Notes: generated by a model from the sequence alone, not told the origin. 64,000 bases of DNA from Saccharofermentans sp. (GCA_024688685.1 JAILDX010000038.1:62001-126000), one strand, 5' to 3'; numbered from the stretch's first letter, positions 51,181-60,770 are shown. Program-made: numbers and translations.

Positions 51181-52863
51181 GTGATCAATTTCAGTGACAT
51201 AAAGTATGAGAGGCCTTCTGTTGACGAGTTTAAGGAGCGTGTACAGAATATCAGGTTCAAGCTCATGACTTCGCAGGACCTGGAGAATGCTGAGACTGCG
51301 ATATTTGAGTATGAGAAGTATATTTCCAGATTCAATACGGCATATTCGCTCTGCAATATCCTTCATGATCTTGATACATCGAATGATTTTTATGTTGAAG
51401 AGCTTGAATTCTTTGATGAGGCAATTCCTACAATAAGTGAACTGTCGTCTGCCGTATTGTCAGTTATGCTTAACTGTCCCTGTGCAGAGCAGCTTAAGAA
51501 GAAATACGGCAAGATGATATTTCTTAAGGCACAGAACCAGAAGGAGATCATTTCCAAGGACGTCATTGAAGACCTTGCGAGGGAATCTGCGTTAGAGAAC
51601 GAATATGCTCAGCTTCAGTCGGAAGCAGAGATCATATTCGCAGGTAAAGAGCATAATCTCAGTATGCTTTCTGCACATATGGAATCTACTGACAGAGTTG
51701 AAAGAAGAGCGTGTGCGAAGGCGATCGATGATTATTATTCAATGAGACGTCCCCAATATGACCAGATCTATGATGATATGGTCAAGATCAGGACTGCTGC
51801 TGCTCAGAAACTTGGCTTCACTAACTTTACAGAGCTTGGCTATAAGCGTATGGAACGCTTTGATTACGGCAGGGAAGAAGTTGCTGCTTTCAGGGATGCA
51901 ATACACAAATATATCGTTCCCATAACAGTTAAGATCAGGGAGATCCAGAAAGAGAGACTCGGTGTAGATGAACTGATGTTCTATGATCTTCCGTGTCTTT
52001 TCAAGAACGGCAACCCCGTACCTACAGTTGAACTGAAGGATTATGAGAAAGTAACCGGTCAGTTCTTCAGAAAGATATTTGACAGTACTCCCAGTTTCTT
52101 TGATGTTCTTTCAGAGAACGGCTTTACAGATCTTATCTCACGTAAGAATAAATCTACAGGCGGATACTGCATGTATCTTGATGATTATTCCATTCCTTTT
52201 ATCTTTATGAACGGTAACGGAACTGCTGATGATGTAGCAACAGTCGTTCATGAGGGCGGCCACGCATATGCCGCTATCAAGAGTGCGGAGTGTTCACCTT
52301 TTGTTGAATGCCTTTCGCCTACGATGGAGACATGTGAGATCCATTCTACGGCAATGGAATACTTGTCATATCCGTTCATGAGACTATTCTACGGAAGCGG
52401 TGCTGAGAATTACTGTCTTCACCATATGACTGAAGGAATCCTGTTCCTTCCTTATGGCTGTATGGTTGATGAGTTCCAGCACATCATTTACGATAATTAC
52501 GATATGACTCCCGATGACAGGCATAAGGTCTGGAAGTCGCTCGAAGAGAAATATCAGCCTTTCATCAAATACGATGATCAGCCCTTCCACAAGATGGGCG
52601 GTGCATGGATGAAAAAGGATCACATCTTTACCACGCCTTTCTACTACATTGATTACTGTCTCTCCCAGATCTGTGCCCTTCAGCTCTGGAATGAGTCAAG
52701 AGAGGATATGAAATCAGCTCTTATCAAGTACAACAGGCTTTGTGAGCTTGGCGGCAACGATACATTCCTTCATCTGATAAAGAAAGCAGGTCTCAAGTCT
52801 CCGTTTGATGTTGATGTGATCAAGACAATAGCATATTCCTGCTGTGATTTCCTTGATCTATGA
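51181..52863 (+). CDS. M3 family oligoendopeptidase
   Basis: A 560-residue cytoplasmic zinc peptidase of the oligoendopeptidase F/PepF type. The zinc site is 'VVHEGGHAYAAI' (HExxH) with the third Glu in 'ETCEIHSTAMEYLSYPF'. These enzymes degrade short peptides. GTG start directly after argS, with only a weak site upstream (GAGG about 14 bases away). The next gene overlaps its stop (ATGA). Confidence 0.92.
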   Translation: MINFSDIKYERPSVDEFKERVQNIRFKLMTSQDLENAETAIFEYEKYISRFNTAYSLCNILHDLDTSNDFYVEELEFFDEAIPTISELSSAVLSVMLNCPCAEQLKKKYGKMIFLKAQNQKEIISKDVIEDLARESALENEYAQLQSEAEIIFAGKEHNLSMLSAHMESTDRVERRACAKAIDDYYSMRRPQYDQIYDDMVKIRTAAAQKLGFTNFTELGYKRMERFDYGREEVAAFRDAIHKYIVPITVKIREIQKERLGVDELMFYDLPCLFKNGNPVPTVELKDYEKVTGQFFRKIFDSTPSFFDVLSENGFTDLISRKNKSTGGYCMYLDDYSIPFIFMNGNGTADDVATVVHEGGHAYAAIKSAECSPFVECLSPTMETCEIHSTAMEYLSYPFMRLFYGSGAENYCLHHMTEGILFLPYGCMVDEFQHIIYDNYDMTPDDRHKVWKSLEEKYQPFIKYDDQPFHKMGGAWMKKDHIFTTPFYYIDYCLSQICALQLWNESREDMKSALIKYNRLCELGGNDTFLHLIKKAGLKSPFDVDVIKTIAYSCCDFLDL

Positions 52864-54278
52864 GACTGCCGGAATCATTTAAGGAGAGAATGAAGAACGT
52901 CCTTGGGGACGAATACAACGCGTTTATCGCAAGTTTTGATGAACCTTCTCTTAAGGGAGTCAGAATGTCTACCGCGAAATTGTCTCCCGAAGACTATGAG
53001 AATACTGCAAGAATACTTGATCCTGAAGCAGCAAGAGTTCCGTGGACATCATGCGGTTTCTACATAACTAATGATACTTCGGGAAAGGATCCTTATTATC
53101 ATGCAGGTGTCTATTATCCTCAGGAACCTTCTGCAATGCTTCCCGCAGAGGTAATTTGCGCAAGACCGGGGGAGGTCATACTTGATCTTTGCGCGGCTCC
53201 CGGAGGAAAAGCCTGCAGGATCGGTGACGATCTTAAAGGAGAAGGCCTTCTTGTAGCAAATGAGATAAATTCCGAGCGTTCCAAAGCACTGAACCGTAAT
53301 ATTGAACGTACCGGTATAACTAACTGCATAATCCTCAATGAGGATCCTGACAGCATAGCTGCAAAACTTCCGGGTTTCTTTGACAAGATACTTATCGATG
53401 CTCCTTGTTCAGGCGAAGGAATGTTCAGGAGAGATCCGAGAGCGGTTAAGAGCTGGGAGGATTACGGACCTGAACAGATAAGCAGGATACAGAATGATAT
53501 CCTTAATGTCGCAGCAAAATTGCTTAAAAAGGGTGGAGAGATAGTATATTCCACATGTACTTTTGCAGAGATCGAAGATGAACTGATGATAGACAGATTT
53601 ATAGATTCACATCCTGATTTCGCGATAGTGCCTCATCCCGAGATCGAGGGGATCACTCATAATCCTGACGGTTCCATGCGTATCTGGCCGCATAAAGCAG
53701 AAGGTGACGGTCATTTCTGTGTCCATCTTAAAGATGTTTCCGTTCAGTCTGATGACGTTGTAAAGACTTCTGAAGCAGGCTTTGCCAGATACAGTTCGAC
53801 AGTAAAGAAGTCTTATGACGCAATGATCGCCTGTTACGAAGAGATATTAACGGGAGATGCGATCGGCGAATTTAAAAAATCGTGCGAACAGAGACTAGTC
53901 ATGCGCGGTGAAGGCATGTATCTCATGCCGTGTGATCCAAGGCTGCTTAACGGACTTAAAGTAGTTAAATCAGGATTATTCCTCGGCGAGATCAAGATGA
54001 CTAAATACAAGAGGATATTTGATCCATCAAACAGCTTTCCTCTGTGCCTGAACAGATCACAGATAAGGGAGGATTCATTTATCTCATACAGCAGTGATGA
54101 TGAAGGGCTTATCCGTTATCTTAAGGGAGAGACGATCGCTGTTCCTGAAGAGCTTTCAGGAAAGATCAAAGACAAAGGTCTTGTAGTTATCGCAGTTGAC
54201 GGTTTCGTTCTCGGGCTGGGAAAGATCCAGGGAACGCTGATAAAAAATATGTATCCAAAAGCGTGGAGGCTGTTATGA
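52860..54278 (+). CDS. RsmF-like rRNA m5C methyltransferase
   Basis: A 472-residue NOL1/NOP2/Sun family methyltransferase modifying cytosines in 16S rRNA. Motifs are 'LDLCAAPGGKACR' (SAM binding), 'LIDAPCSGEGMFRRDP' and 'YSTCTFAEIEDE' with the two catalytic cysteines. The C-terminal 170 residues form the extra domains seen in RsmF/YebU (ending 'GKIQGTLIKNMYPKAWRLL'). Both junctions overlap by 4 bases (ATGA), so M3 peptidase, methylase and RdgB are translationally coupled. Confidence 0.92.
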   Translation: MRLPESFKERMKNVLGDEYNAFIASFDEPSLKGVRMSTAKLSPEDYENTARILDPEAARVPWTSCGFYITNDTSGKDPYYHAGVYYPQEPSAMLPAEVICARPGEVILDLCAAPGGKACRIGDDLKGEGLLVANEINSERSKALNRNIERTGITNCIILNEDPDSIAAKLPGFFDKILIDAPCSGEGMFRRDPRAVKSWEDYGPEQISRIQNDILNVAAKLLKKGGEIVYSTCTFAEIEDELMIDRFIDSHPDFAIVPHPEIEGITHNPDGSMRIWPHKAEGDGHFCVHLKDVSVQSDDVVKTSEAGFARYSSTVKKSYDAMIACYEEILTGDAIGEFKKSCEQRLVMRGEGMYLMPCDPRLLNGLKVVKSGLFLGEIKMTKYKRIFDPSNSFPLCLNRSQIREDSFISYSSDDEGLIRYLKGETIAVPEELSGKIKDKGLVVIAVDGFVLGLGKIQGTLIKNMYPKAWRLL

Positions 54279-54856
54279 AGATAATTATTGCTACAGGTAA
54301 CAAAGATAAGGTCAGGGAGATAAATGAGGTCCTGGCAGGAACAGAATTTGAGGCTGTTTCGATGAAGTCTGAAGGTATAGATCCTGAGATAATCGAGGAT
54401 GCTGATACATTTGAAGGCAATGCACTGATCAAAGCAAGAACAGTTCATCAGTATACAGACTGTTATGTTATGGCTGATGACTCCGGTCTGTGTATCGATG
54501 CGCTTGACGGAGCGCCAGGCGTTTATTCGGCAAGGTTTGCAGGGGAAGACTCAACTTATGAAGAGAAGTTTGCAAAGATATATGATCTTCTCGGTGATAC
54601 GCCTAAAGATAAATGGACAGCCAGATTCGTGTGCGCTATTGCTGTTGTAAGACCTGACGGGTCTGAGTTTACAGTGAGGGGAGAATGTGAAGGCGTGCTC
54701 CTCGATCACCCTCAGGGAGAGAACGGTTTCGGCTACGATCCTATATTCTATGTTCCGTCTTTTGGCATGACTACAGCACAAATGGACCCCGAAGTGAAAA
54801 ACAGCATCAGTCATCGCGGAAAAGCCCTAAATGCTATGGTTGAAAGGTTATTGTAA
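54275..54856 (+). CDS. XTP/dITP diphosphatase (RdgB/HAM1)
   Basis: A 193-residue house-cleaning pyrophosphatase removing XTP, dITP and ITP. The motifs are 'IIIATGNKDKVREI', 'TFEGNALIKA', 'ADDSGLCIDALDGAPGVYSARFAG', 'GENGFGYDPIFYVPSFG' and 'SHRGKALNAM'. I use the ATG at 54275, 5 bases after GGAGG, instead of the track's in-gene start at 54263. Confidence 0.95.
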   Translation: MKIIIATGNKDKVREINEVLAGTEFEAVSMKSEGIDPEIIEDADTFEGNALIKARTVHQYTDCYVMADDSGLCIDALDGAPGVYSARFAGEDSTYEEKFAKIYDLLGDTPKDKWTARFVCAIAVVRPDGSEFTVRGECEGVLLDHPQGENGFGYDPIFYVPSFGMTTAQMDPEVKNSISHRGKALNAMVERLL

Positions 54857-54938
54857 TTGTGATATTATTGCTTAGCGCATACAGTTGTACGCCACACAAA
54901 TACAACTAATCACAGTTATAAAGGATATCGGAAATAAG

Positions 54939-55382
54939 ATGAGCGATGGCAGCGGAGAGTATTATTTAGTAGAGAAAAGTGTGCTTCCTGAGGTCTTTCT
55001 TAAGGTAATGGAAGTAAAGAGAAGGCTTAATACCGGAGAATCACCTTCTATTAATAATGCATGTAAGGAGTTAGAGCTCTCAAGATCTGCATATTATAAG
55101 TATAAGGATACGGTCCTTCCTTTTTATGCTGATCACGGCAGGAAGGTAACTATCCTGTTCAGCGTTGAGAACTTCCCTGGAATACTTTCACAGATAATCA
55201 ATATTATTTCCGGATATCGCGCAAATATCCTTACTATCAATCAGAATATTCCTATCAACGGACTTGCTGATATTTCAATATCATTTGATACCGGTTCGAT
55301 ACTGGGATCTGTTGAGGATATTATTTCCGACATTGGCAAGATAACCGGTGTAAGGAACTGCAGTATACTCAGCAGAGAATAA
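54939..55382 (+). CDS. ACT-domain regulatory protein (PheB/UPF0735 family)
   Basis: A 147-residue protein with an N-terminal helical part ('YYLVEKSVLPEVFLKVMEVKRRL', then an HTH-like 'INNACKELELSRSAYYKYKD') and a C-terminal ACT domain (about 70-145) that can bind amino acids. Length and layout match the UPF0735/PheB family. The start at 54939 gives the family length; the track begins earlier at a TTG without support. It is 20 bases from homoserine dehydrogenase, so threonine or another aspartate-family amino acid is a reasonable ligand, by context only. Confidence 0.85.
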   Translation: MSDGSGEYYLVEKSVLPEVFLKVMEVKRRLNTGESPSINNACKELELSRSAYYKYKDTVLPFYADHGRKVTILFSVENFPGILSQIINIISGYRANILTINQNIPINGLADISISFDTGSILGSVEDIISDIGKITGVRNCSILSRE

Positions 55383-55402
55383 TCGCTTTTGGAGGTTTTG
55401 GA

Positions 55403-56581
55403 ATGTTTAATATAGCAATACTCGGATTTGGTGTTGTTGGATGCGGAACGGCTGAAGTTCTTGAGTCCAACAAACAGAGCATAAAGAACAAGATCGGCAA
55501 TGAGATCAATTTAAAGTACATACTTGATATCAGAGATTTTCCTGACAGCCCTTTTGCTGACAAGGTTATTCATGATGCAGATGTTATCTTTAATGATCCT
55601 GAGATCGACTGCTGCGTAGAGACTATCGGCGGCGCGAGGATCGCTTATGAGTTTACAAAGCGTGCTCTTTCATGCGGTAAGTCTGTTGTTACGAGCAATA
55701 AAGAGCTTGTAAGCACCAAAGGACCTGAACTGCTGAAGATCGCTGCCGAGAACAACTGCTCTTATCTCTTTGAAGCTGCTGTAGGCGGCGGTATTCCGAT
55801 AATCAGACCTCTCTACAGATGTCTTGCTGCAAATAAGATCCTAAAGATTAACGGCATCGTTAACGGTACGACAAATTATGTTCTTTCTTCAATGAAGAAC
55901 AAGGGTATCTCTTATGATGAAGCACTTGCTCAGGCACAGGCAAACGGCTATGCAGAAGCTGATCCTACTGCAGACGTTGAAGGTATTGATGCGCAGAGAA
56001 AGCTATCCATCCTGTCGACGATCGCAATGGAAGGCAGGTATATTGCCCCTGAGAAGATCACGACAAAGGGAATCTCTTCAGTTACCCTTGATGATATCAA
56101 ATTTGCAGAGAGTATCGGATGTCAGATCAAACTCATTGCTTTCTTTAAGAGGGAGGGGGAGAAGTGCCAGGTTTATGTAATGCCTCATTTCGTCTCCAGA
56201 AAAAAGCTCATCGGTAATGTTGATGATGTTTTCAACGCTGTTGTCGTTGAAGGCGATTTTGTAGGTGAGACGTTATTCTACGGTAAGGGCGCAGGAAGTC
56301 TGCCTACTGCTTCTGCGGTTTGCGGAGATGTTATAGAACTTGCCGTAAACAACAAGAGTGAGTTTGTTAAGCCGTGGAATGATGACGGCTCTGATATCGT
56401 TATCCCTTATGACGATGTTAAGACATCATTCATATTCTGGAATATCAGTGATCTCTTCGCATTTTGTGCAGAGAGCAGCAGTTCAGATAACGGTTTGATC
56501 ATCCTTGAAGGAATAACGATCAAGGATGCTGAAGATCTTGCATCAAGATCCCGCTGCTCCTTTATGCATTATCTTGCCTGA
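55403..56581 (+). CDS. hom: Homoserine dehydrogenase (no ACT domain)
   Basis: A 392-residue enzyme reducing aspartate semialdehyde to homoserine for threonine and methionine. It has the Rossmann start 'NIAILGFGVVGCGTAEVL', 'VTSNKELVS', 'NGIVNGTTNYVLSSM' and 'ADPTADVEGIDAQRK' with the catalytic Lys and Asp. The C-terminal ACT domain of many homologues is absent. The separate ACT protein just upstream might stand in for it. GGAGGT precedes the ATG. Confidence 0.94.
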   Translation: MFNIAILGFGVVGCGTAEVLESNKQSIKNKIGNEINLKYILDIRDFPDSPFADKVIHDADVIFNDPEIDCCVETIGGARIAYEFTKRALSCGKSVVTSNKELVSTKGPELLKIAAENNCSYLFEAAVGGGIPIIRPLYRCLAANKILKINGIVNGTTNYVLSSMKNKGISYDEALAQAQANGYAEADPTADVEGIDAQRKLSILSTIAMEGRYIAPEKITTKGISSVTLDDIKFAESIGCQIKLIAFFKREGEKCQVYVMPHFVSRKKLIGNVDDVFNAVVVEGDFVGETLFYGKGAGSLPTASAVCGDVIELAVNNKSEFVKPWNDDGSDIVIPYDDVKTSFIFWNISDLFAFCAESSSSDNGLIILEGITIKDAEDLASRSRCSFMHYLA

Positions 56582-56587
56582 TGTATT

Positions 56588-56821
56588 ATGGATAATATCG
56601 GTGCTCTTATCTTCTGGGCTATAGTAATCGTCCTGGCCGCTTTTATTATCTTTTCTGTTATCATGTTTATCAGAGACGGTAAACTCGCAAAGAAAGAGGG
56701 AAGAAAGCGCAAGATTGTTTTTATTGTCCTGTTTATCATTTCTGTTATAATCGCGTTAATAGCAGTTGCATTAGGTATTCTATTGTGTTTGCTCGCCATG
56801 GCGGTCATGCACGGAATGTAA
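56588..56821 (+). CDS. Small two-helix membrane protein
   Basis: A 77-residue hydrophobic protein with membrane helices at about 5-29 and 43-72 and a very basic loop between ('KLAKKEGRKRK'), which should face the cytoplasm. No family recognised. It lies 6 bases after hom and one base before another tiny membrane protein, in a run of three membrane-linked genes. Confidence 0.6.
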   Translation: MDNIGALIFWAIVIVLAAFIIFSVIMFIRDGKLAKKEGRKRKIVFIVLFIISVIIALIAVALGILLCLLAMAVMHGM

Positions 56822-56822
56822 T

Positions 56823-56966
56823 ATGAGTGATAATCGCTTTCTGAAGCTGTTTACCTTAATCTCTGTAACCGGACTTGTTATTACTCTTGTTCATCTGGCT
56901 TATATTTACTATGCCTATGAGAACTCTTCGATCATTTATTTCATTTCGCAGGAGATCTGGCCGTGA
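56823..56966 (+). CDS. 47-residue single-helix membrane protein (not in ORF track)
   Basis: ATG at 56823 to TGA at 56966 encodes 47 residues beginning 'MSDNRFLKLFTLISVTGLVI' with one membrane helix at about 8-31. It fills the gap precisely: it starts one base after the previous stop, and its own TGA overlaps the GTG of the PstS-like gene (GTGA). That packing supports it as a real gene although it was below the track's size cut-off. Function unknown. Confidence 0.65.
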   Translation: MSDNRFLKLFTLISVTGLVITLVHLAYIYYAYENSSIIYFISQEIWP

Positions 56967-57961
56967 AAAGAGTTCTTGTTCTGATATTAACTGCAGTATT
57001 CTTCATCACAGTTAACTGTGGTCTTTATTTCCTTATAACCCGCAGACTGAAGAATAATTTCAGTGGTGCAGGGCAGCTTAAGATGATAGATGTCGGATCA
57101 TTTCTGCCTTTTGAACCCGGATCGGATCTTGCAAGAACAGATTCTACACTTCATTTCACATCTGAAGATGATCTTCCTGTTCTGGACGGAGCGGCGGCAC
57201 TGGTGCCTGTTTATGCTTCCGTTATTGACAGCTGCTATCCCGAAGGGTGTGTTACATATGAAGGCGGTTCATTTGACGATAACAATTATTACGGGGAGAA
57301 CTTCGCGGAAGACAGTGTAATGAAGTATCAGAACACGATACGCGGGTTTAATGCCGTTGTTGACAGATCTGTTGATATGTTCTTTACTGCGCATCCTTCT
57401 GATGATCAGCTTGCTTATGCACAGGAGCATGGAGCTGAGCTCGAGATCATACCTATAGGACTTGAATCATTTGTTTTTTTCGTTAACAGGAATAATCCCG
57501 TTAACGGATTAACTGTCGATCAGATAAGGGCAATATACCGTAACGAGATAACTGACTGGAGCGAGGTCGGCGGTCCTGACAGGATGATCAATCCCGTTAC
57601 CCGCATTCAGGGATCAGGAAGTCAGACTATGATGGAAAAGTTCATGAAGGGAGATATGATCTCATCACGGAATCCTTTATCGATCTTCGGCGGCTCGATC
57701 GGTTATTCATTCAGGTTCTATCTTTCCGGGCTAGTAAAGAATGATAATGTTAAGATGCTTGCCGTAAACGGAGTGTATCCTGATGCTGAGAATATCCGCA
57801 ACGGTTCTTATCCGATCACCGCTGATTTCTATGTTGTATACAGAAAAGACAATCCTAATCCGAATGTCACCATATTAAAAGACTGGCTCTTATCTGATGA
57901 GGGCCAGTCTTTAATAGAAGCTTGCGGTTATGTCGGTCTGCCGGATGACGGTCAGATCTGA
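56963..57961 (+). CDS. Membrane-anchored PstS-like substrate-binding protein
   Basis: A 332-residue protein with an N-terminal membrane helix (about 4-27) and no lipobox, then a periplasmic-binding-protein type 2 domain of the phosphate-binding family. 'NPVNGLTVDQIRAIYRNEITDWSEVGG' and 'RIQGSGSQTMMEKFM' are typical PstS-like stretches; 'SIGYSFRFYLSG' continues the fold. No PstCAB transporter genes are adjacent, so it may sense rather than import, with the two small membrane proteins as partners. GTG start overlapping the preceding stop, with GGAG upstream. Confidence 0.78.
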   Translation: MKRVLVLILTAVFFITVNCGLYFLITRRLKNNFSGAGQLKMIDVGSFLPFEPGSDLARTDSTLHFTSEDDLPVLDGAAALVPVYASVIDSCYPEGCVTYEGGSFDDNNYYGENFAEDSVMKYQNTIRGFNAVVDRSVDMFFTAHPSDDQLAYAQEHGAELEIIPIGLESFVFFVNRNNPVNGLTVDQIRAIYRNEITDWSEVGGPDRMINPVTRIQGSGSQTMMEKFMKGDMISSRNPLSIFGGSIGYSFRFYLSGLVKNDNVKMLAVNGVYPDAENIRNGSYPITADFYVVYRKDNPNPNVTILKDWLLSDEGQSLIEACGYVGLPDDGQI

Positions 57962-59862
57962 TTATTACAGTATTCCTTATATCTGTCGCGGAGCTCTGTC
58001 ATCTTCTGATTCATCTCGATCTGAAGTACAGATACCTCTTTAAGATCTTTCTCATCTATTGCTTTCTTTATCCTGTCAAACAGGCTGTCGCTCTCTGATG
58101 ATGTCTTGGCGATATAATTCTTCAGTCTTACTATCTCATTCCAGAGAAGCTCATCGTATGAAGAATCATCTGAATGCCTCTTAACGATGCTCCTGATGGA
58201 AGCACGGTTCTCGGGAATGATCCTTTCCTTAAGTTCCATCTCCCATCTCTCAAGCATTGCTCTTGCGTATGAATCAAGGATGATCCTGTCGAATACATCG
58301 CCTGCACAAAGGATACTCGTAACATTCTTGTGTTCTGAAAGAACAAGCATTGAATCATAAACGGTAGCTGCAGGCTTGCCAAACAGTCTGTCTCTTTCTT
58401 CTCCTGTCATGCTCTCGAAAATATCCTCTTCGCATCTGTAGAGACGGTCCTTATCAAGGTATTCTCCATCAGCGCCATAGGGCTTAACGAACTCTGTCTC
58501 CAGCATCTTTGTTGAATGACCGGAGCGTACAGCAAACTCAATACCGTCGATCATGCACTGATAGATTGCAGCGAGACACAGATATGTATTTGTATGAGGA
58601 TTGGGTGACCTCAGCTCAAATCTTGTAACTGCCTTCTTGTCCTCTGATCTGACAACACCGAGAAGAACAGAACGGTTACGGGAAGGAATATTAACGTCCG
58701 TACCGATTGAAGCAACACAGTGAGTAGGCGCCTCGAAACCCGGCTGCAGACGGTTGAAAGCATCGGTCGATGACGAAACAAAAGGATTAATGAGGTCATA
58801 ATGCTTCATGATGCCAAAGAGCGAACCCCATCCGATCCGGCTGAGATAGTCCGCCTTCATATCCATAGGTGCAAACAGGTTGATCTTCTTGCCATTCTTG
58901 AGGAAAGCAACGGCATTAACATGAGTATGCTCACCGGAACCTGCAACACCGGGAAGGGGCTTCGCATTAAAGCTGACATCAAGACCGTGCAGTCTGAATA
59001 TCTCTTTGATGAATACACGGGCGCACAGCTCGTAATCAGCGCCCTGAAGCGCGTCAGAGTACTTCCAGTCAACTTCAAGCTGCTCCATGATGAAGTGGAA
59101 ATCTCCTGAGGAAGAAATGGCAGCCTTGACACCTCCGACTTCCTTATGACCCATCTCGGGATTGAAACCGTATCTGTCGAGCATAAGTATAACCTGTTCC
59201 AAAGCAGTTCTTACAACACCCTTCGTTCTCTTCCAGTACTGCTCCTGAAGTTCCTGGGAGATAGTAAGCTGTTCTGTAGCGATCTTCTCATCAGGTGAAT
59301 TGACCCAGAACTCGAGCTCTGTTGCCATGATGAGATTGATCCTGTCAAGGTCTTCGAAACTGAAACCGAACTCGCTGCAGAGTTCAGGCTGGTTCTTTAA
59401 GATATCTGTTATCTTCTGTTCAAAGAATTCAGCACTCTTCTTAAGTACCGATCTTGAGCAGACGGGTTTGCCGTTATGCTTAAGGAAGGAAGGGATACGC
59501 AGTGTTCCTACAGGAAGACCAGTCTTGGGATCGATATGCGAATAGTTGTAGTCTATATACCAGACAACATCGGGATCGGGTATAAGATCGACCTTACCGT
59601 CGTTAAGAGTTGCAATACCGGGAAGGACAACCGATGAACCGTCTGTCTGTACCGCTTCGCCATTAAGATAATTGTCAAGATTGTCATGAAAATCAGCGAT
59701 CGGGATCTTCTCATCTGTATCGTTGCCTGCAAGGTCGACAGCAACGAGAGATACAAACTTGATCTCAGGGTGCTTATCGAGTATGCCTGTGATGTCCTTA
59801 ACGCTGTGGAGTTCAGGCCTGATCACGCAAAGAAGATCAGGATTAACCGTAAAACCGCTCAT
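57952..59862 (-). CDS. Long-form glutamine synthetase
   Basis: A 636-residue glutamine synthetase-superfamily enzyme, joining ammonia to glutamate. The catalytic region shows 'IMATELEFWV', 'MGHKEVGGVKAAI', 'GVAGSGEHTHVNAVAFL' (GSGMHxH with Met as Glu), 'APTHCVASIGTDVNIPSRNRS' and 'RFELRSPNPHTNTYLCLAAIY'. It is about 190 residues longer than GlnA of the GSI class, with extra N-terminal sequence and a helical C-terminal tail (about 540-636). GSIII or another long subclass is likely; the exact class is unclear. AAAGG precedes the ATG. Its end overlaps the PstS-like gene by 10 bases in convergent orientation. Confidence 0.85.
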   Translation of the reverse strand: MSGFTVNPDLLCVIRPELHSVKDITGILDKHPEIKFVSLVAVDLAGNDTDEKIPIADFHDNLDNYLNGEAVQTDGSSVVLPGIATLNDGKVDLIPDPDVVWYIDYNYSHIDPKTGLPVGTLRIPSFLKHNGKPVCSRSVLKKSAEFFEQKITDILKNQPELCSEFGFSFEDLDRINLIMATELEFWVNSPDEKIATEQLTISQELQEQYWKRTKGVVRTALEQVILMLDRYGFNPEMGHKEVGGVKAAISSSGDFHFIMEQLEVDWKYSDALQGADYELCARVFIKEIFRLHGLDVSFNAKPLPGVAGSGEHTHVNAVAFLKNGKKINLFAPMDMKADYLSRIGWGSLFGIMKHYDLINPFVSSSTDAFNRLQPGFEAPTHCVASIGTDVNIPSRNRSVLLGVVRSEDKKAVTRFELRSPNPHTNTYLCLAAIYQCMIDGIEFAVRSGHSTKMLETEFVKPYGADGEYLDKDRLYRCEEDIFESMTGEERDRLFGKPAATVYDSMLVLSEHKNVTSILCAGDVFDRIILDSYARAMLERWEMELKERIIPENRASIRSIVKRHSDDSSYDELLWNEIVRLKNYIAKTSSESDSLFDRIKKAIDEKDLKEVSVLQIEMNQKMTELRDRYKEYCNNQI

Positions 59863-60002
59863 ATGAATACCTTTCTGTTTTTGGATTCTTGATGAAATAA
59901 TAATATCATACTATTATTTATCTCTATTTTGTGATTATTCTTGATTTTTACAGGTTTTATATGCAAAATTTAGAAAATATATTAGTGGAGAGTGTTTGAT
60001 CC

Positions 60003-60770
60003 TTGTTTTTTTCAAATCTCAAATTCTGGGCAAAGTATTATTTCAATATAGACGATCTGGGTAAAGGTATCGTTTCCAAGCTTATCTTCATACTTTTGCT
60101 TGCGTCAAAAGTATCGATAAGGTTTCTGCCCGCCAAATACACAGATTTTTCTGAACTTACCGCATGGTTCAACACAGTGCTCAAAGCAGATGAGGTCACC
60201 GAAGAGATGATGATGATCCCTTTGACAAGGGAGAATATGATATATCTCGCTCTTTCAGTCTTTGTATTATTCTTCTGCATCTCTGTATCTATATTCTATT
60301 CAGGCCTTGTCATCAGACACAGCAGAAGACTTGTCTCAGGTGTAAAGATAATATCGGCAGGGGAGTACTGGCTTAGATTTATACTGGTGGAGATCGCTTT
60401 CGCGTTCCTGTATGTTCCTTTTATCTTTGCCGCTGTCTATCTTCTTCTCCTGTTCCTGCTTGCGATTCCGTTCATATGCAACGCTGTTGCCAGTTATTTA
60501 TCAGGGGACAGAGGCCTTTGGGATTCAATCGCGGGCTGTTCGAAGCAGCTTAGAGGAAAATATCTGTTGTTTCTGAGAGACTTGTGCGGTGTATACCTTG
60601 TTTATCTTGTAATCGGTTTTGTCATATCTCTGTTGTCATATGTGTCATCGACAGTGTACTTCATCATGGATGCAGCGCTTGACTGCTGGTTCTATCTGGC
60701 TTTTGCAAGAGTCTGTGCGATCCAGTACACAATTGGCGAGAGATTCACATCCGGACGCATGGTTTACTGA
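60003..60770 (+). CDS. Polytopic membrane protein of unknown function
   Basis: A 255-residue protein with about five membrane helices (roughly 28-45, 78-102, 120-155, 185-212, 215-240). The amphipathic start 'FSNLKFWAKYYFNIDDLGKG' lies in the cytoplasm. No motif is recognised. The start is a TTG at 60003, the first possible codon after an in-frame stop; GGAG is about 12 bases upstream, a wide spacing, so the exact start is uncertain. It stands alone between glutamine synthetase (divergent) and malic enzyme. Confidence 0.65.
   Translation: MFFSNLKFWAKYYFNIDDLGKGIVSKLIFILLLASKVSIRFLPAKYTDFSELTAWFNTVLKADEVTEEMMMIPLTRENMIYLALSVFVLFFCISVSIFYSGLVIRHSRRLVSGVKIISAGEYWLRFILVEIAFAFLYVPFIFAAVYLLLLFLLAIPFICNAVASYLSGDRGLWDSIAGCSKQLRGKYLLFLRDLCGVYLVYLVIGFVISLLSYVSSTVYFIMDAALDCWFYLAFARVCAIQYTIGERFTSGRMVY

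Noticed and set aside
57878-57912. Inverted repeat AAAGACTGGC / GCCAGTCTTT near the 3' end of the PstS-like gene
   Set aside because: Stem is perfect but lies inside coding sequence and is followed by AATAG, not a T-run. It could terminate transcription, but the evidence is weak.
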